Source of the DNA: Vibrio pelagius
GTDB lineage: Bacteria > Pseudomonadota > Gammaproteobacteria > Enterobacterales > Vibrionaceae
DNA length: 64,000 nt
Direction: 5' to 3'
NCBI RefSeq assembly: GCF_024347575.1
Contig: NZ_AP025503.1
Span: 434,001-498,000 of the forward strand
Shown: positions 1-8,870 of the stretch, piece after piece
How the letters are laid out: the number at the start of each line of letters is the position of its first letter
Position numbering within the stretch: position 1 is the first letter of the stretch
The notes under the pieces: generated by a model
Seen by the model: the letters and a program-made list of their open reading frames with translations, nothing else
Databases searched by the model: none
Told to the model about the DNA's origin: nothing
Translations under genes and position numbers: made by a program

Positions 1-883
1 CCTGTTGACGGTTTTTGATGCTGTAATGCAAGAGCAAAATATTACCCGTGCGGCGCACAATTTGGGGATGTCTCAGCCTGCAGTAAGTAACGCTGTAGCA
101 CGTCTAAAAGTGATGTTTAACGACGAGCTATTTATGCGTCAGGGTCGTGGTATTCAACCGACTCAACGTGCTCGTCAGCTGTTTGGTCCAATCCGCCAAG
201 CACTGCAACTTGTGCGCAACGAACTGCCAAGTTCTGTCTTCTCTCCAGAGTCCTCTTCTCGTCTATTCAAGTTGGCGATCTGCAGCCCTTGTGACATGCG
301 TTTTGCACCTAAGATTATGTCGACGATCAATGAGCTTGCGCCAAGTGTTCAACTGCACATGGACGCGGAGTTCGACCGTCAACTTTCTGAGCGCATGCGT
401 TACCAAGAGATCGACTTCGTTATCGATTACGCTCGTTTCGATGAGCAAGGTTTCTCAAGCACAGAGATCTTCCAAGATGAGCTAGTGGTTGTCGCTTCAG
501 CTTCACACCCACGCATCAATGGGTCGGTTACTGAGTCTGAGCTTCTTGAAGAGAAGCACGCAAAACTGTCTCGCATTCACGGTCAACGCAGCTTCTCTGA
601 GCAAGCATACCGCGACCTAGACTGTACGCCTTACTATGAAGGCACGAGCCTAAGCAACGTTTTATATGTTGTTGGTCAGTCTGAACTCGTTACGATTGCC
701 CCTCGTTGGATGGTTGAGCATGCAGCGAATAAAGAGCAGTTACAGATTCTAGACTTCCCATTCGATAATGCGGCAATCTCAGGCTTCCTAAGCTGGCATG
801 AATCAAGCGAAAAAGACAAAGGACACATTTGGTTACGAGATCAACTCATGATGATCTGTGGCGAAGTAGTAGCACTTAACTAA
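1..883 (+). CDS. leuO: LysR-family transcriptional regulator, LeuO-like (5' end outside window)
   Basis: Partial gene: the reading frame is open at the left edge, so the first roughly 20-30 codons lie outside; the TTG at base 5 is an internal Leu codon, not the start. The visible N-terminus is a winged helix-turn-helix of LysR type (AVMQEQNITRAAHNLGMSQP, then a second helix and an R-Q-G-R-G wing), followed by a type 2 periplasmic-binding-like effector domain of about 200 residues. LeuO proteins are global regulators that antagonise H-NS and, in enterobacteria, sit next to leu and ilvIH genes; here an acyl-CoA synthetase gene separates it from ilvI. The assignment to LeuO rather than another LysR protein rests on sequence resemblance and this neighbourhood. 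An intrinsic terminator follows directly. Confidence 0.85.
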   Translation, partial: LLTVFDAVMQEQNITRAAHNLGMSQPAVSNAVARLKVMFNDELFMRQGRGIQPTQRARQLFGPIRQALQLVRNELPSSVFSPESSSRLFKLAICSPCDMRFAPKIMSTINELAPSVQLHMDAEFDRQLSERMRYQEIDFVIDYARFDEQGFSSTEIFQDELVVVASASHPRINGSVTESELLEEKHAKLSRIHGQRSFSEQAYRDLDCTPYYEGTSLSNVLYVVGQSELVTIAPRWMVEHAANKEQLQILDFPFDNAAISGFLSWHESSEKDKGHIWLRDQLMMICGEVVALN

Positions 884-904
884 TCGCTGAACACCTTGAT
901 TTAT

Positions 905-939
905 AAGCCCTGAGCTACTTTGCTAGTTCGGGGCTTTTT
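905..939 (+). terminator. Intrinsic terminator after leuO
   Basis: A 13-bp stem (AAGCCCTGAGCTA with TAGTTCGGGGCTT, two G-U pairs) closes a 5-nt loop and is followed by TTTTT. It lies 22 bases past the leuO stop. Confidence 0.85.
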
Positions 940-1085
940 CATAACAGAACGCCGAACTTCGTTCATTTTTCAGAGTTAAGTTTACTATTACTGATAACTT
1001 TGAGCTCCGTCAGTTGCCTTTTCCATGATCAGAGGTACACTTGTGCGCTCAAAAAAGCTTACAGGTGTAAGCCAAAGGTAAAGAG

Positions 1086-2894
1086 ATGGCCAATTTAGAC
1101 TTTCATATCGTAAAACGACTTCGCGAGCAGATTGCTCAGGGCGGCAACCGCACGGCTTTAAAGCATAAAGTAAATAATGTTTGGCAAGGCATTAGCTGGC
1201 AGCAATTTGGTGAACAGATCGATAAGCTGTCACTCGCACTATTGGCTCAAGGATTGAGAATCCAAGACAAAATCGGTATTTACTCAAACAACATGCCTCA
1301 ATGGACTGTGGCAGACTTTGCAGCTCTACAAGCTCGTCTTGTCACTGTGCCGATTTATCCAACCAACACGGCGGCGCAGTCGTCCTACATTGTTCAAAAT
1401 GCAGACGTCAAAGTACTTTTTGTTGGTGAACAGCCACAGTTTGATGCAGCAATCAGCTTATTTGACGAATGTGAGCAGCTTGAAATCATCGTTGCGATGT
1501 CAGATGACATTGATACTCAAGGCTATGATTTTGCTATCTCTTGGCAAGAGTTCATCGAGCGTGGTCAACAAGCTCAGCAAGCGGAATTAGACGTTCGTCT
1601 TGCCGATGCGAATATGGATGATCTGCTGACTCTTATCTATACCTCTGGTACGACAGGTCAACCGAAAGGTGTCATGTTGGACTACGCTAATATTGGCTCT
1701 CAACTAGAAGGTCATGACGAGCGCTTAAGCCTAAGCAAAGATGATGTTTCCCTCTGTTTCTTACCGCTATCTCATGTATTTGAACGCGCTTGGACCTTCT
1801 ATGTCCTTTATAAAGGTGCAACCAACTGTTACCTACAAGATACAATGCAGGTGCGTGACGCTTTAAGCGATGTGAAACCAACCGTCATGTGTGCTGTTCC
1901 ACGTTTCTACGAGAAAATCTTCTCAGCGATTCACGAGAAAGTATCGAAAGCACCACTGATTCGTAAGGTTCTCTTTACTTGGGCTGTAAACATGGGCGCT
2001 AAATTGGCTGCATGTCACCAAGAAGGTCGCACACCTTCTCTAATGTTGAAAAAGAGCCATGCATTGGCAGATAAACTGGTGTTATCTAAACTGCGTGCTC
2101 TGCTTGGTGGAAACATCAATTTTATGCCTTGTGGTGGTGCGAAGCTTGACGAAACCATCGGTCGCTTCTTCCACGCAATTGGCATCAATGTGAAACTTGG
2201 CTATGGCATGACAGAAACCACAGCAACGGTTTCATGTTGGGATGACCGCTGTTTTAACCCAGATTCAATCGGTATGTCTATGCCGGGTGCGGAAGTAAAA
2301 ATTGGCGAACAGAACGAAATCTTAGTACGTGGTCCAATGGTGATGCGCGGCTACTACAAAATGCCAGAAGAGACAGCTAAGACGTTTGACGAGCACGGCT
2401 TCTTGAAAACGGGTGATGCGGGGCATTTCGATGAGAACGGTAATCTATTTATTACCGATCGCATTAAAGAGTTGATGAAAACCTCTGGTGGTAAATACAT
2501 TGCGCCGCAAGTGGTTGAGGGTGCTATCGGTAAAGACCACTTTATTGAGCAGATTGCCGTGATTGCTGATACACGTAAATTTGTTTCTGCATTGATCGTA
2601 CCATGCTATGACTCCCTAGAAGAGTACGCGAAAGAGCTCAATATCAAGTACCACGACCGTGTTGAGTTGATTAAGCATCACCAGATTGTTGAGATGCTAG
2701 AAAAGCGCGTTAATGACCTCCAACAAGAGCTGGCTAAGTTTGAGCAAGTGAAGAAATTCAAACTGTTGCCAAAAGCCTTCTCTATGGATGCTGGTGAACT
2801 GACACCGACTCAGAAACTGCGTCGTAAAGTGATTAACGATAAGTATCAGGACGAAATCGAAGAAATGTACACTGAAAAGTCGAAAGATAAGTAA
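1086..2894 (+). CDS. AMP-forming long-chain acyl-CoA synthetase
   Basis: Activates fatty acids with ATP and CoA to acyl-CoA through an acyl-adenylate. The 602-residue protein carries the family's P-loop signature [11 protein letters not shown] at residues 185-195, a Y-G-M-T-E-T motif near residue 375, and the T-G-D-A-G-H motif near residue 442 that contacts the ribose of AMP. The pattern and length resemble the Faa1/COG1022 type rather than the 561-residue E. coli FadD (whose P-loop reads YTGGTTG), so I give no symbol. No signal peptide; probably membrane-associated in the cytoplasm. It is monocistronic, with terminators on both sides. It lies between leuO and ilvIH, which are close neighbours in enterobacteria. 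Chain-length preference cannot be read from sequence. Confidence 0.9.
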   Translation: MANLDFHIVKRLREQIAQGGNRTALKHKVNNVWQGISWQQFGEQIDKLSLALLAQGLRIQDKIGIYSNNMPQWTVADFAALQARLVTVPIYPTNTAAQSSYIVQNADVKVLFVGEQPQFDAAISLFDECEQLEIIVAMSDDIDTQGYDFAISWQEFIERGQQAQQAELDVRLADANMDDLLTLIYTSGTTGQPKGVMLDYANIGSQLEGHDERLSLSKDDVSLCFLPLSHVFERAWTFYVLYKGATNCYLQDTMQVRDALSDVKPTVMCAVPRFYEKIFSAIHEKVSKAPLIRKVLFTWAVNMGAKLAACHQEGRTPSLMLKKSHALADKLVLSKLRALLGGNINFMPCGGAKLDETIGRFFHAIGINVKLGYGMTETTATVSCWDDRCFNPDSIGMSMPGAEVKIGEQNEILVRGPMVMRGYYKMPEETAKTFDEHGFLKTGDAGHFDENGNLFITDRIKELMKTSGGKYIAPQVVEGAIGKDHFIEQIAVIADTRKFVSALIVPCYDSLEEYAKELNIKYHDRVELIKHHQIVEMLEKRVNDLQQELAKFEQVKKFKLLPKAFSMDAGELTPTQKLRRKVINDKYQDEIEEMYTEKSKDK

Positions 2895-2923
2895 TTTTAT
2901 CTAAGTTAACTTTTTGGTTGTTT

Positions 2924-2968
2924 AAAAATCCCTCTAGACGTATATGGTGACGACTAGGGGGATTTTTT
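2924..2968 (+). terminator. Intrinsic terminator after the acyl-CoA synthetase gene
   Basis: The arms AAAAATCCCTCTAG and CTAGGGGGATTTTT pair around an inner ACG/CGT helix; the 3' arm ends in a T-run. It lies 30 bases past the stop codon. Confidence 0.85.
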
Positions 2969-3179
2969 ACGTCACGACATCAGGTAAATGTGCGTGAGAG
3001 CACATCTTTAGCGTGGTGTTCACACTGAAAAAAGAGTGGTTATGAAATATTTAGAGTTTTTTTAATCACTATGGTTGGTGATTTGTTCTGCATTAAAAGT
3101 TCATAGTGGTATTAGATGAGGTTTTCTCTCTAAAACATGGTTATATCGAATAATTGACTGTTGAGGGGTGTTAGACCCA

Positions 3180-3272
3180 ATGATAATAAAACGTTACAGT
3201 TGTTTCGTACCACTGCTTGTTGTTATCACGACGAGCAGTCATAGCCGAAAAAGTGGAAGTATTTCGAATTAG
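3180..3272 (+). CDS. Candidate ilvIH leader peptide (30 codons)
   Basis: A 30-codon ORF begins at an ATG about 10 bases after a GAGGGGT Shine-Dalgarno-like stretch (3164-3170). Codons 12-16 read Leu-Leu-Val-Val-Ile, exactly the end products of the pathway encoded 80 bases downstream, followed by two Thr codons. Bases 3243-3249 (AGCCGAA), just past this run, can pair with 3310-3316 (TTCGGCT), inside the 5' part of the hairpin at 3302-3338; alternatively they can take part in a local hairpin with 3262-3276. This is the logic of ribosome-stalling attenuation as in the ilvGMEDA and leuABCD leaders. The downstream hairpin lacks a U-run, so control might act on translation instead. The peptide itself is unlikely to have another function. 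Inference from sequence only. Confidence 0.5.
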   Translation: MIIKRYSCFVPLLVVITTSSHSRKSGSISN

Positions 3273-3301
3273 GCTACGAATAAGACCTAGACTATGTAAA
3301 A

Positions 3302-3338
3302 ACCAGCCCTTCGGCTTACCCAACTGAAGGAAACTGGT
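3302..3338 (+). promoter_or_regulatory. Hairpin immediately upstream of the ilvI ribosome binding site
   Basis: ACCAG (3302-3306) pairs with CTGGT (3334-3338), and CCTTC (3308-3312) with GAAGG (3326-3330). It ends one base before the AAGGAG Shine-Dalgarno of ilvI and has no T-run. The inner 5' arm overlaps TTCGGCT, which could instead pair with the leader ORF. Confidence 0.45.
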
Positions 3339-3351
3339 AAAGGAGAGCAAT

Positions 3352-5091
3352 ATGACAACTAAGCCAGAGTGCGCCCAATTATCCGGCGCGGAAATGGTAG
3401 TTCAGTCCCTAATTGAAGAAGGGGTTGAGCAGATCTTTGGTTATCCAGGCGGTTCCGTTTTGGATATCTACGATGCCCTACATGCAAAAACTGACAAGAT
3501 TAAACACGTATTAGTGCGCCACGAGCAAGCAGCGACGCATATGGCCGATGGCTACACGCGTTCAACTGGTAAGCCTGGTGTCGTACTAGTATGTTCAGGT
3601 CCTGGCGCGACCAATACCGTAACGGGTATTGCCACAGCGTACATGGACTCGATTCCAATGATCGTTATTTCGGGTAACGTACCGAATAACTTGATTGGTA
3701 ATGACGCATTCCAAGAGTGTGATATCGTAGGTGTATCTCGTCCAATCGTAAAACACAGCTTCTTGGTAAAGAAAGCGGAAGACATCCCAGAGATCGTAAA
3801 AAAGGCCTTTTATATTTCTACCACAGGTCGACCTGGCCCAGTTGTGATTGACCTTCCTAAAGATGTACTTAATCCACAAATTAAGCTGCCGTACCAATAC
3901 CCAGAAACGATCAAAATGCGTTCGTACAACCCAACGGTAACAGGCCACAAAGGACAAATTAAGAAAGCACTTAAAGCCCTTCTTGAGGCGAAGAAGCCAG
4001 TTCTTTATGTAGGTGGTGGTGCAGTTATCTCAGAAGCTGATAAGCAGCTGCTTAAGCTTTCCGAGGCACTAAATCTACCTGTTGTGAGTACGCTGATGGG
4101 TCTAGGTGCTTTCCCTGGTACACATAAAAACTCGCTAGGCATGCTTGGTATGCACGGCTTATACGAAGCCAACATGGCTATGCATAACGCAGACCTTATC
4201 TTTGGTGTTGGTGTTCGCTTTGATGATCGTACGACCAATAACCTAGAGAAGTACTGTCCAAACGCGAAGATCATGCACATCGATATCGATCCATCATCGA
4301 TCTCTAAGAACGTGAAAGTGGATCTACCGATCGTAGGCTCTGCTGAGCGAGTACTTGAGAGCATGGTGAACCTGCTTATTGAGCAGGGCGGAACCAACGA
4401 TGCGGAAGCTTTGGATGCATGGTGGGCTGAAATTAAAGTATGGCAAGACCGTAAGTGTCTCGCTTACGATAAATCGCCTGAGCGTATCAAACCTCAGCAG
4501 GTTATCGAAACTCTACACAAAGTGACCAATGGCGATGCGTACGTTGCTTCTGATGTAGGTCAGCACCAAATGTTTGCCGCGCTCTACTATCCATTCAATA
4601 AACCACGCCGTTGGATCAACTCAGGTGGCCTTGGCACCATGGGCTTTGGCTTACCAGCAGGTATGGGCGTTAAGTTTGCTAAACCGGATGAAGAAGTGGT
4701 TGTTGTAACAGGCGATGGCAGTATTCAGATGAATATCCAAGAGCTATCAACAGCACTGCAATACAACATCCCGGTTAAGATCATTAACTTGAATAACCGT
4801 TTCTTAGGTATGGTAAAGCAGTGGCAAGACATTGTTTACCAAGGTCGTCACTCAAACTCATACATGGACTCTGTGCCAGACTTTGCGGCTATCGCGGAAG
4901 CGTATGGTCACGTAGGTATGCGTATCTCTTCTCCTGATGAACTTGAATCAGGTCTAGAGAAAGCTCTGGCAATGAAAGATCGCTTGGTATTCGTCGACAT
5001 TAGTGTCGATGATACAGAGCACGTATACCCAATGCAGATTAAGGGCGAGGGTATGGATAACATGTGGCTAAGCAAAACGGAGAGAACATAG
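3352..5091 (+). CDS. ilvI: Acetolactate synthase III, large (catalytic) subunit
   Basis: Condenses two pyruvates to 2-acetolactate, or pyruvate with 2-oxobutyrate to 2-aceto-2-hydroxybutyrate: the first common step of valine, leucine and isoleucine synthesis. The 579 residues (E. coli IlvI is 574) follow the three-domain ThDP enzyme plan. The catalytic Glu is E58 in RHEQAA, and the ThDP/Mg motif begins at GDGS (residue 454) and ends in NLNN. It ends in WLSKTERT, like the E. coli protein. The ATG is preceded by AAGGAG at a good distance. The gap to ilvH is one base, so the two are cotranscribed and probably translationally coupled. Cytoplasmic. Confidence 0.97.
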   Translation: MTTKPECAQLSGAEMVVQSLIEEGVEQIFGYPGGSVLDIYDALHAKTDKIKHVLVRHEQAATHMADGYTRSTGKPGVVLVCSGPGATNTVTGIATAYMDSIPMIVISGNVPNNLIGNDAFQECDIVGVSRPIVKHSFLVKKAEDIPEIVKKAFYISTTGRPGPVVIDLPKDVLNPQIKLPYQYPETIKMRSYNPTVTGHKGQIKKALKALLEAKKPVLYVGGGAVISEADKQLLKLSEALNLPVVSTLMGLGAFPGTHKNSLGMLGMHGLYEANMAMHNADLIFGVGVRFDDRTTNNLEKYCPNAKIMHIDIDPSSISKNVKVDLPIVGSAERVLESMVNLLIEQGGTNDAEALDAWWAEIKVWQDRKCLAYDKSPERIKPQQVIETLHKVTNGDAYVASDVGQHQMFAALYYPFNKPRRWINSGGLGTMGFGLPAGMGVKFAKPDEEVVVVTGDGSIQMNIQELSTALQYNIPVKIINLNNRFLGMVKQWQDIVYQGRHSNSYMDSVPDFAAIAEAYGHVGMRISSPDELESGLEKALAMKDRLVFVDISVDDTEHVYPMQIKGEGMDNMWLSKTERT

Positions 5092-5092
5092 T

Positions 5093-5587
5093 ATGAGACA
5101 CATTATTTCGCTATTAATGGAAAACCAACCGGGTGCCTTGTCTCGAGTGGTTGGCTTGTTTTCTCAACGTGGTTACAACATCGAATCACTAAACGTGTCG
5201 CCGACAGATGACCCAACGCTTTCGCGTCTGAACGTAACGACCAACTCAGATGAGATGCAACTAGAGCAGATCCAGAAGCAGCTGCACAAGCTGATTGATG
5301 TGCTAAAAGTTCAAGAAGTGTCAGAACTTGATCATATTGAACGTGAACTGCTAATGGTTAAGGTACGCGCGAGCGGTTTTGCGCGTGCAGAGGTTAAGCG
5401 CACTGCTGATATCTTCCGTGGCCAGATCGTCGACGTAACGGCTTCTCAATACACAGTACAGATGGCGGGCACCAGTGAGAAGTTGGATGCATTTATTCAA
5501 GCGCTATCAGAAGTGACGGAAGTACTTGAGGTCGCACGCAGTGGCGTGGTTGGGATTGCTCGAGGAGAGCGCTCCCTAAAAGCTTAA
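5093..5587 (+). CDS. ilvH: Acetolactate synthase III, small (regulatory) subunit
   Basis: Regulatory partner of IlvI; the family binds valine through its N-terminal ACT domain and stimulates the catalytic subunit. The 164 residues match the usual length (163 in E. coli). The ACT domain spans about residues 2-75 (MRHIISLLMENQPGALSRVV), with the conserved Gly-Ala-Leu and N-I-E-S-L segments; a second ferredoxin-like half occupies about 78-160. The gene starts one base after the ilvI stop. It is followed by a strong terminator, which ends the operon. Confidence 0.97.
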   Translation: MRHIISLLMENQPGALSRVVGLFSQRGYNIESLNVSPTDDPTLSRLNVTTNSDEMQLEQIQKQLHKLIDVLKVQEVSELDHIERELLMVKVRASGFARAEVKRTADIFRGQIVDVTASQYTVQMAGTSEKLDAFIQALSEVTEVLEVARSGVVGIARGERSLKA

Positions 5588-5604
5588 CAAAATGGTAAGA
5601 TAGA

Positions 5605-5629
5605 AAGCCGCATTAAGTGCGGTTTTTTA
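5605..5629 (+). terminator. Intrinsic terminator of ilvIH
   Basis: AAGCCGCA-tta-TGCGGTT-type stem with a TTTTTT tail, 18 bases after the ilvH stop. Confidence 0.88.
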
Positions 5630-5648
5630 TTTTGTTCATTTGTAACAG

Positions 5649-5657
5649 TGATATAAT
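5649..5657 (+). promoter_or_regulatory. Extended -10 promoter for the diguanylate cyclase gene
   Basis: TG-A-TATAAT: a perfect TATAAT (5652-5657) with the upstream TG (5649-5650) of an extended -10 element. It gives a transcription start near 5664 and a 5' leader of about 25 bases. The -35 region is poor, as is common for extended -10 promoters, and coincides with the end of the ilvH terminator T-run. Confidence 0.55.
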
Positions 5658-5689
5658 TCTCGCCAAATTCCCCCTATTTTGAGCAATTA

Positions 5690-7573
5690 ATGAGAAATAA
5701 AAAAACAATCGCTACGCTTCTCGTTATTTGCGTCACCTTCTGTGCAGCTATTGGATTGTATTACCAACAGCGATATCAAGATGTTAAAAAGCAGAGTTAC
5801 CAAAGCACTGCAAAACAGGCTCTTCATCAGCTTGTGTACGCTGAACGTGATTACAATGTGTTTAAAGACCAACTGGTCTCTATGATGCGATTGCTCAGCC
5901 ACAGTCAAAGCTTGATTGATTTTGCGACTTCTCCCTCTCTTGAGAATAAGAAGCTCCTGGAAGAGGTTTGGAAGTCGTTATTGGTTAACCAGAGATGGTA
6001 CACCCAGATCCACCTGCTGGATATTGATGGTCAAGAGACAGTAAGAGTTGATTATGCCTCACGAACAGGTACGGTTTCTCTGCCCACAAAACTGCAAGAC
6101 CAATCGAATTATAGCTACTTTCACTACGCTCAAACGTTGAAGGAAGAAGAAATTGGCGGTTGGGGGATTGAGTTGGAAACTGAACACGGTGAACTGACTT
6201 ATCCTTATACGCCCATATTGAGAGTGATGACACCTGTCCAAACATCAGAGCGTCGTGTCGGTTACTTAGTAATAAATCTCGATGTATGGGGATTAGCGTC
6301 ACGCTTAAATTTCGCTCCTGACTTTGATTTTCGCGCTGAAGTGGTTAACCAATATGGTTACTACATCGCCAGTCAAAACAAGAACAAACTGTTTGGCGAT
6401 TCGATTCCTGAGCGTAAAGAGTTCAATCTGGCCTATATTGCCCCAAAAACATGGCAAGCCATCTCTTCCGAGCGTGTGGGGTATGTGTTCGAAGATGGAA
6501 ATCTATTTGCTTTCAATACCGTAGACCTTGCTCAGCAGCAGAAGATGCACTTAGTTATCCAGCTAAGCTCAGAGCAGTTGTTAGACAGAGCTGAACGCGA
6601 TCTCCATGATTTAGCACAACAGCAGCTGATCGTTTTCTTTACTGTGATGGTGTTCGCCTTCCCGTTAGCCTATCTCGTGACTCACTATCGCAGACGTAGC
6701 TTAGAAAGCAAATTGGCTCGTGCTGCATTGAGTGGCATGTCGGCGGTGATGATCTCTGATAAGCAGCATCGCACTATCATGACCAACAATGAGTTTGAGA
6801 ATATGACCGGCTACAGTACGTCGCAGGTTGATGGAAAAAATGCTCTGCAGCTCTTGCTAGAGAATAGTGAACAGCTTAATACCGTGGAAAGTATATGGAA
6901 ACACCTTGAAGAGAATGATCTTTGGGAAGGTGAGGTGAGTTGTAAGAGCAAGCTTCGGATCCCTTTTACTGCGATCATGAGAGTGCAAGCGGTAAAGAAT
7001 AATTCAGGTAAGGTGAGTTACTACATCACGTCGCTGGTGGACATTACGGTACGCAAAGAGCTAGAAGTACGATTACGTATTCTCAGTGAGCGAGATTCAC
7101 TGAGTAAGTTATGGAATCGTCGCAAGTTTGAAGAGCAGTTGGCGCAATATTCACGAATGGTGGAGCGTTTCCCTAACGAGTCTCATGTGTGCTTAGCGTT
7201 GATCGACATCGATAATTTCAAGCGCATCAATGATGAACTTGGACATGATGAGGGTGATCGTGTGATCGCTAGAGTGGCGGCGATCCTTCAGGAAAGCTTG
7301 AGAACCACAGACTTTGTCGCGCGCGTTGGTGGAGAAGAGTTTGCAATCTTAATGCCTCACACTTCGTTAGCCGAAGCGAGACGATTGTTGGATCGCTTAC
7401 GTATTGAAGTTCAACTCTCTGAAGGTACGAAGGTGACAGTCAGTATCGGTTATACCGATCTTACAGCGAATAGCACCCACTCCTACAAGTGTGCGGATAT
7501 AGGTCTTTACGAATCAAAGTCCTCTGGTCGTAACACTATCTCTTTCTGTTCCAGTCGAGCGGACATTGCCTAG
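5690..7573 (+). CDS. Membrane diguanylate cyclase with periplasmic sensor, PAS and GGDEF domains
   Basis: Predicted to make cyclic di-GMP from two GTP, promoting surface attachment and repressing motility in vibrios. Order in the 627 residues: a membrane helix (about 6-26), a large periplasmic segment (about 30-308, probably a dCache-type sensor), a second membrane helix (about 311-333), a PAS domain (about 340-455) and a GGDEF domain (about 465-620). The active-site motif is intact, GGEEF at 547-551. The inhibitory I-site RxxD is present at R538-D541, five residues upstream, so product inhibition is expected. The ligand of the sensor is unknown. It stands alone behind the ilvIH terminator with its own extended -10 promoter and has no nearby EAL or effector gene. 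Confidence 0.93.
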   Translation: MRNKKTIATLLVICVTFCAAIGLYYQQRYQDVKKQSYQSTAKQALHQLVYAERDYNVFKDQLVSMMRLLSHSQSLIDFATSPSLENKKLLEEVWKSLLVNQRWYTQIHLLDIDGQETVRVDYASRTGTVSLPTKLQDQSNYSYFHYAQTLKEEEIGGWGIELETEHGELTYPYTPILRVMTPVQTSERRVGYLVINLDVWGLASRLNFAPDFDFRAEVVNQYGYYIASQNKNKLFGDSIPERKEFNLAYIAPKTWQAISSERVGYVFEDGNLFAFNTVDLAQQQKMHLVIQLSSEQLLDRAERDLHDLAQQQLIVFFTVMVFAFPLAYLVTHYRRRSLESKLARAALSGMSAVMISDKQHRTIMTNNEFENMTGYSTSQVDGKNALQLLLENSEQLNTVESIWKHLEENDLWEGEVSCKSKLRIPFTAIMRVQAVKNNSGKVSYYITSLVDITVRKELEVRLRILSERDSLSKLWNRRKFEEQLAQYSRMVERFPNESHVCLALIDIDNFKRINDELGHDEGDRVIARVAAILQESLRTTDFVARVGGEEFAILMPHTSLAEARRLLDRLRIEVQLSEGTKVTVSIGYTDLTANSTHSYKCADIGLYESKSSGRNTISFCSSRADIA

Positions 7574-7891
7574 TTTTCTCGTTGAGTTTGAGTGTCAGAC
7601 AAAAAAGTAGAACTAACCTGTCTTATTTTTGAGAGATGTCCGTCACAATATCTGTACGATTAGACTAAAGTCTAATTTGTGCGCAAATTTGAACTAAACT
7701 GAACAATAAGTAAACTACCTTGCTTCGCAGAGTTGGTGTTGCACTGACTCTTTTTGAGAGGCCAGATCTCAAAAAAGGGATGACAAAGTTAACTTAATTC
7801 AACTGCTCAGTTTCATCGACTCTACCAGCAGAATTAGGTTAACAGGAGCAAGAGTTTGGGATTCATACTGTCTGGTGAAATGAGGCGTGGT
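7574..7891. other. 318-base spacer with inverted repeats, no recognised gene
   Basis: Holds an 8-bp perfect inverted repeat at 7659-7676 (ATTAGACT-AA-AGTCTAAT) and a 9-bp hairpin at 7751-7775 (TTTTTGAGA, 7-nt loop, TCTCAAAAA). Neither is followed by a T-run on the plus strand. I find no convincing protein-coding frame. It could be the regulatory region of the short ORF at 7892 or encode an RNA. Confidence 0.5.
7659..7676. repeat. Perfect 8-bp inverted repeat, operator-like
   Basis: ATTAGACT and AGTCTAAT flank a central AA. The size and symmetry fit a dimeric repressor site. No adjacent regulator gene suggests which protein binds. Confidence 0.4.
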
Positions 7892-8023
7892 ATGTTTGTC
7901 GATTTTTTAGTGAGATTGACCATAGGTACACTAGTGATTCTTGGTTTTAAGCTTAGTGCACTCTATTTTTTGCCTATGGTGTTATTACTTAATACTCACC
8001 ATAAAGAGTTTTTTGGGTGGTAA
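7892..8023 (+). CDS. Small hydrophobic membrane protein, unknown function (43 aa)
   Basis: A 43-codon ORF with a GAGG Shine-Dalgarno (7882-7885) six bases before its ATG; an in-frame ATG at 7880 is a weaker alternative. After MFVDFLVR, residues about 9-34 form one or two tightly spaced hydrophobic segments with a single Lys at residue 20 and a Pro at 28; the end is polar and aromatic (NTHHKEFFGW). No cleavable signal is apparent, so the protein would be a small inner-membrane protein. A bidirectional terminator follows within six bases, which supports a real transcription unit. I do not recognise the family. Confidence 0.45.
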   Translation: MFVDFLVRLTIGTLVILGFKLSALYFLPMVLLLNTHHKEFFGW

Positions 8024-8028
8024 ATAAG

Positions 8029-8053
8029 AAACGGAGCATTAAGCTCCGTTTTT
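8029..8053. terminator. Bidirectional intrinsic terminator between the small ORF and the GntR gene
   Basis: AAACGGAGC-attaa-GCTCCGTTTTT: a 7-bp GC-rich stem with A-run and T-run on its two sides, so it can end transcripts from both directions. Confidence 0.82.
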
Positions 8054-8083
8054 GCGCTCTAAGGTATGTGGATTACGCAGGTT

Positions 8084-8743
8084 TTACGCCGCTTCAATCA
8101 CTTTTTCAATACGTCTCATTGACCCTACTAAATGCTGATCAAGTCGTTCTGTTGCTTGCTCTGCGTCCTTCGCAAGTACCAATTTCATAATCATCTCATG
8201 TTCATTGATATTAAACAGCTCTTCTGAGTCTGGAACTCCGGCTAATGCTAGGAAACGGTATCGCTTCACTTGGTTGATCAAGTCACTGAAGAATTCGAAC
8301 ATATTTTTTGAATCCGCACCTTCTAAAAGTGCCACGTGGAATTGCTGATGGCGCTCTTCCCACTCTGCACTATCAAACTCTTCAGCGCTGTTGTTCATAC
8401 GAGAAAGCTTGTGGTAGGAAGTTAGGACTTCTAGCTCCCAGCTTTCATCTCCGGTAGCGATTGCTTTTTTCAGTAGAACAGAAGAAACCACGCGCAAGCT
8501 TTCATAGAGGTCGTTAAGCTCTTTCTTTGAGACAGGGGCTACCCAGCACCCTTTTTGGGGCTGAAGTGTTACATACTTGCTCCATGATAGTTGAACAAGA
8601 GCTTCACGAATCGGTGAAGCGCCGACGTTGTATTTCTGTTTTAGATCTGCCACAACCAATTTTTGACCAGGGAGTAATTCACCATTAAGAATATCTCGGC
8701 GAATCATCTTTGATACTTTGTCGGTGAGAGTGGGGCTAGACAT
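8084..8743 (-). CDS. GntR-family transcriptional regulator, FCD (FadR) subfamily
   Basis: A 219-residue DNA-binding repressor or activator. Residues 1-75 form the GntR winged helix: RDILNGELLPGQKL, then PIREALVQL, with a wing at QKGCWVAPVS. Residues 80-215 are the all-helical FCD effector domain; the family binds a metal ion and a small acid there, and likely ligands include the His residues of ERHQQFHVALLEG (about 130-142) and one in NEHEMIMK near residue 185. It resembles the GlaR (CsiR)/propionate-type group, but the ligand cannot be named. No operon partner exists: it is monocistronic, downstream of pykF on the same strand, with terminators before and after. Confidence 0.9.
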   Translation of the reverse strand: MSSPTLTDKVSKMIRRDILNGELLPGQKLVVADLKQKYNVGASPIREALVQLSWSKYVTLQPQKGCWVAPVSKKELNDLYESLRVVSSVLLKKAIATGDESWELEVLTSYHKLSRMNNSAEEFDSAEWEERHQQFHVALLEGADSKNMFEFFSDLINQVKRYRFLALAGVPDSEELFNINEHEMIMKLVLAKDAEQATERLDQHLVGSMRRIEKVIEAA

Positions 8744-8870
8744 TGTGCGACCTCATGTAATTTGAATTCTTAGCCTGTTAATTCAAATGACCTGAGAATA
8801 GAATTAACAGTACGCAGTTCTAGATTTGATAATACAGCGTACTGATTATTGGGGCAAGACGTAATATATA

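Larger units (their letters stand above)
2969..3351 (+). promoter_or_regulatory. ilvIH 5' region: candidate leader and regulatory sequence
   Basis: The 383 bases between the terminator and ilvI contain an AATCAC-N8-GTGATT inverted repeat (3064-3083), a candidate leader ORF (3180-3272), and a hairpin at 3302-3338 just above the ilvI Shine-Dalgarno sequence (AAGGAG, 3340-3345). In E. coli ilvIH is controlled by Lrp and not by attenuation. The AT-rich stretch 3025-3150 is the likely promoter and regulator-binding region, but I could not place a convincing -35/-10 pair. Confidence 0.5.

Noticed and set aside
3154..3187. TTGACT followed by GATAAT as an ilvI promoter overlapping the leader ORF start
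   Set aside because: The spacing is 22 bases, too long for sigma-70; it would also place the transcription start inside the leader ORF.
3302..3338. Classical intrinsic terminator in the ilvI leader
   Set aside because: The stem is followed by AAAGGAGAG, with no U-run, so it is kept only as a regulatory hairpin.
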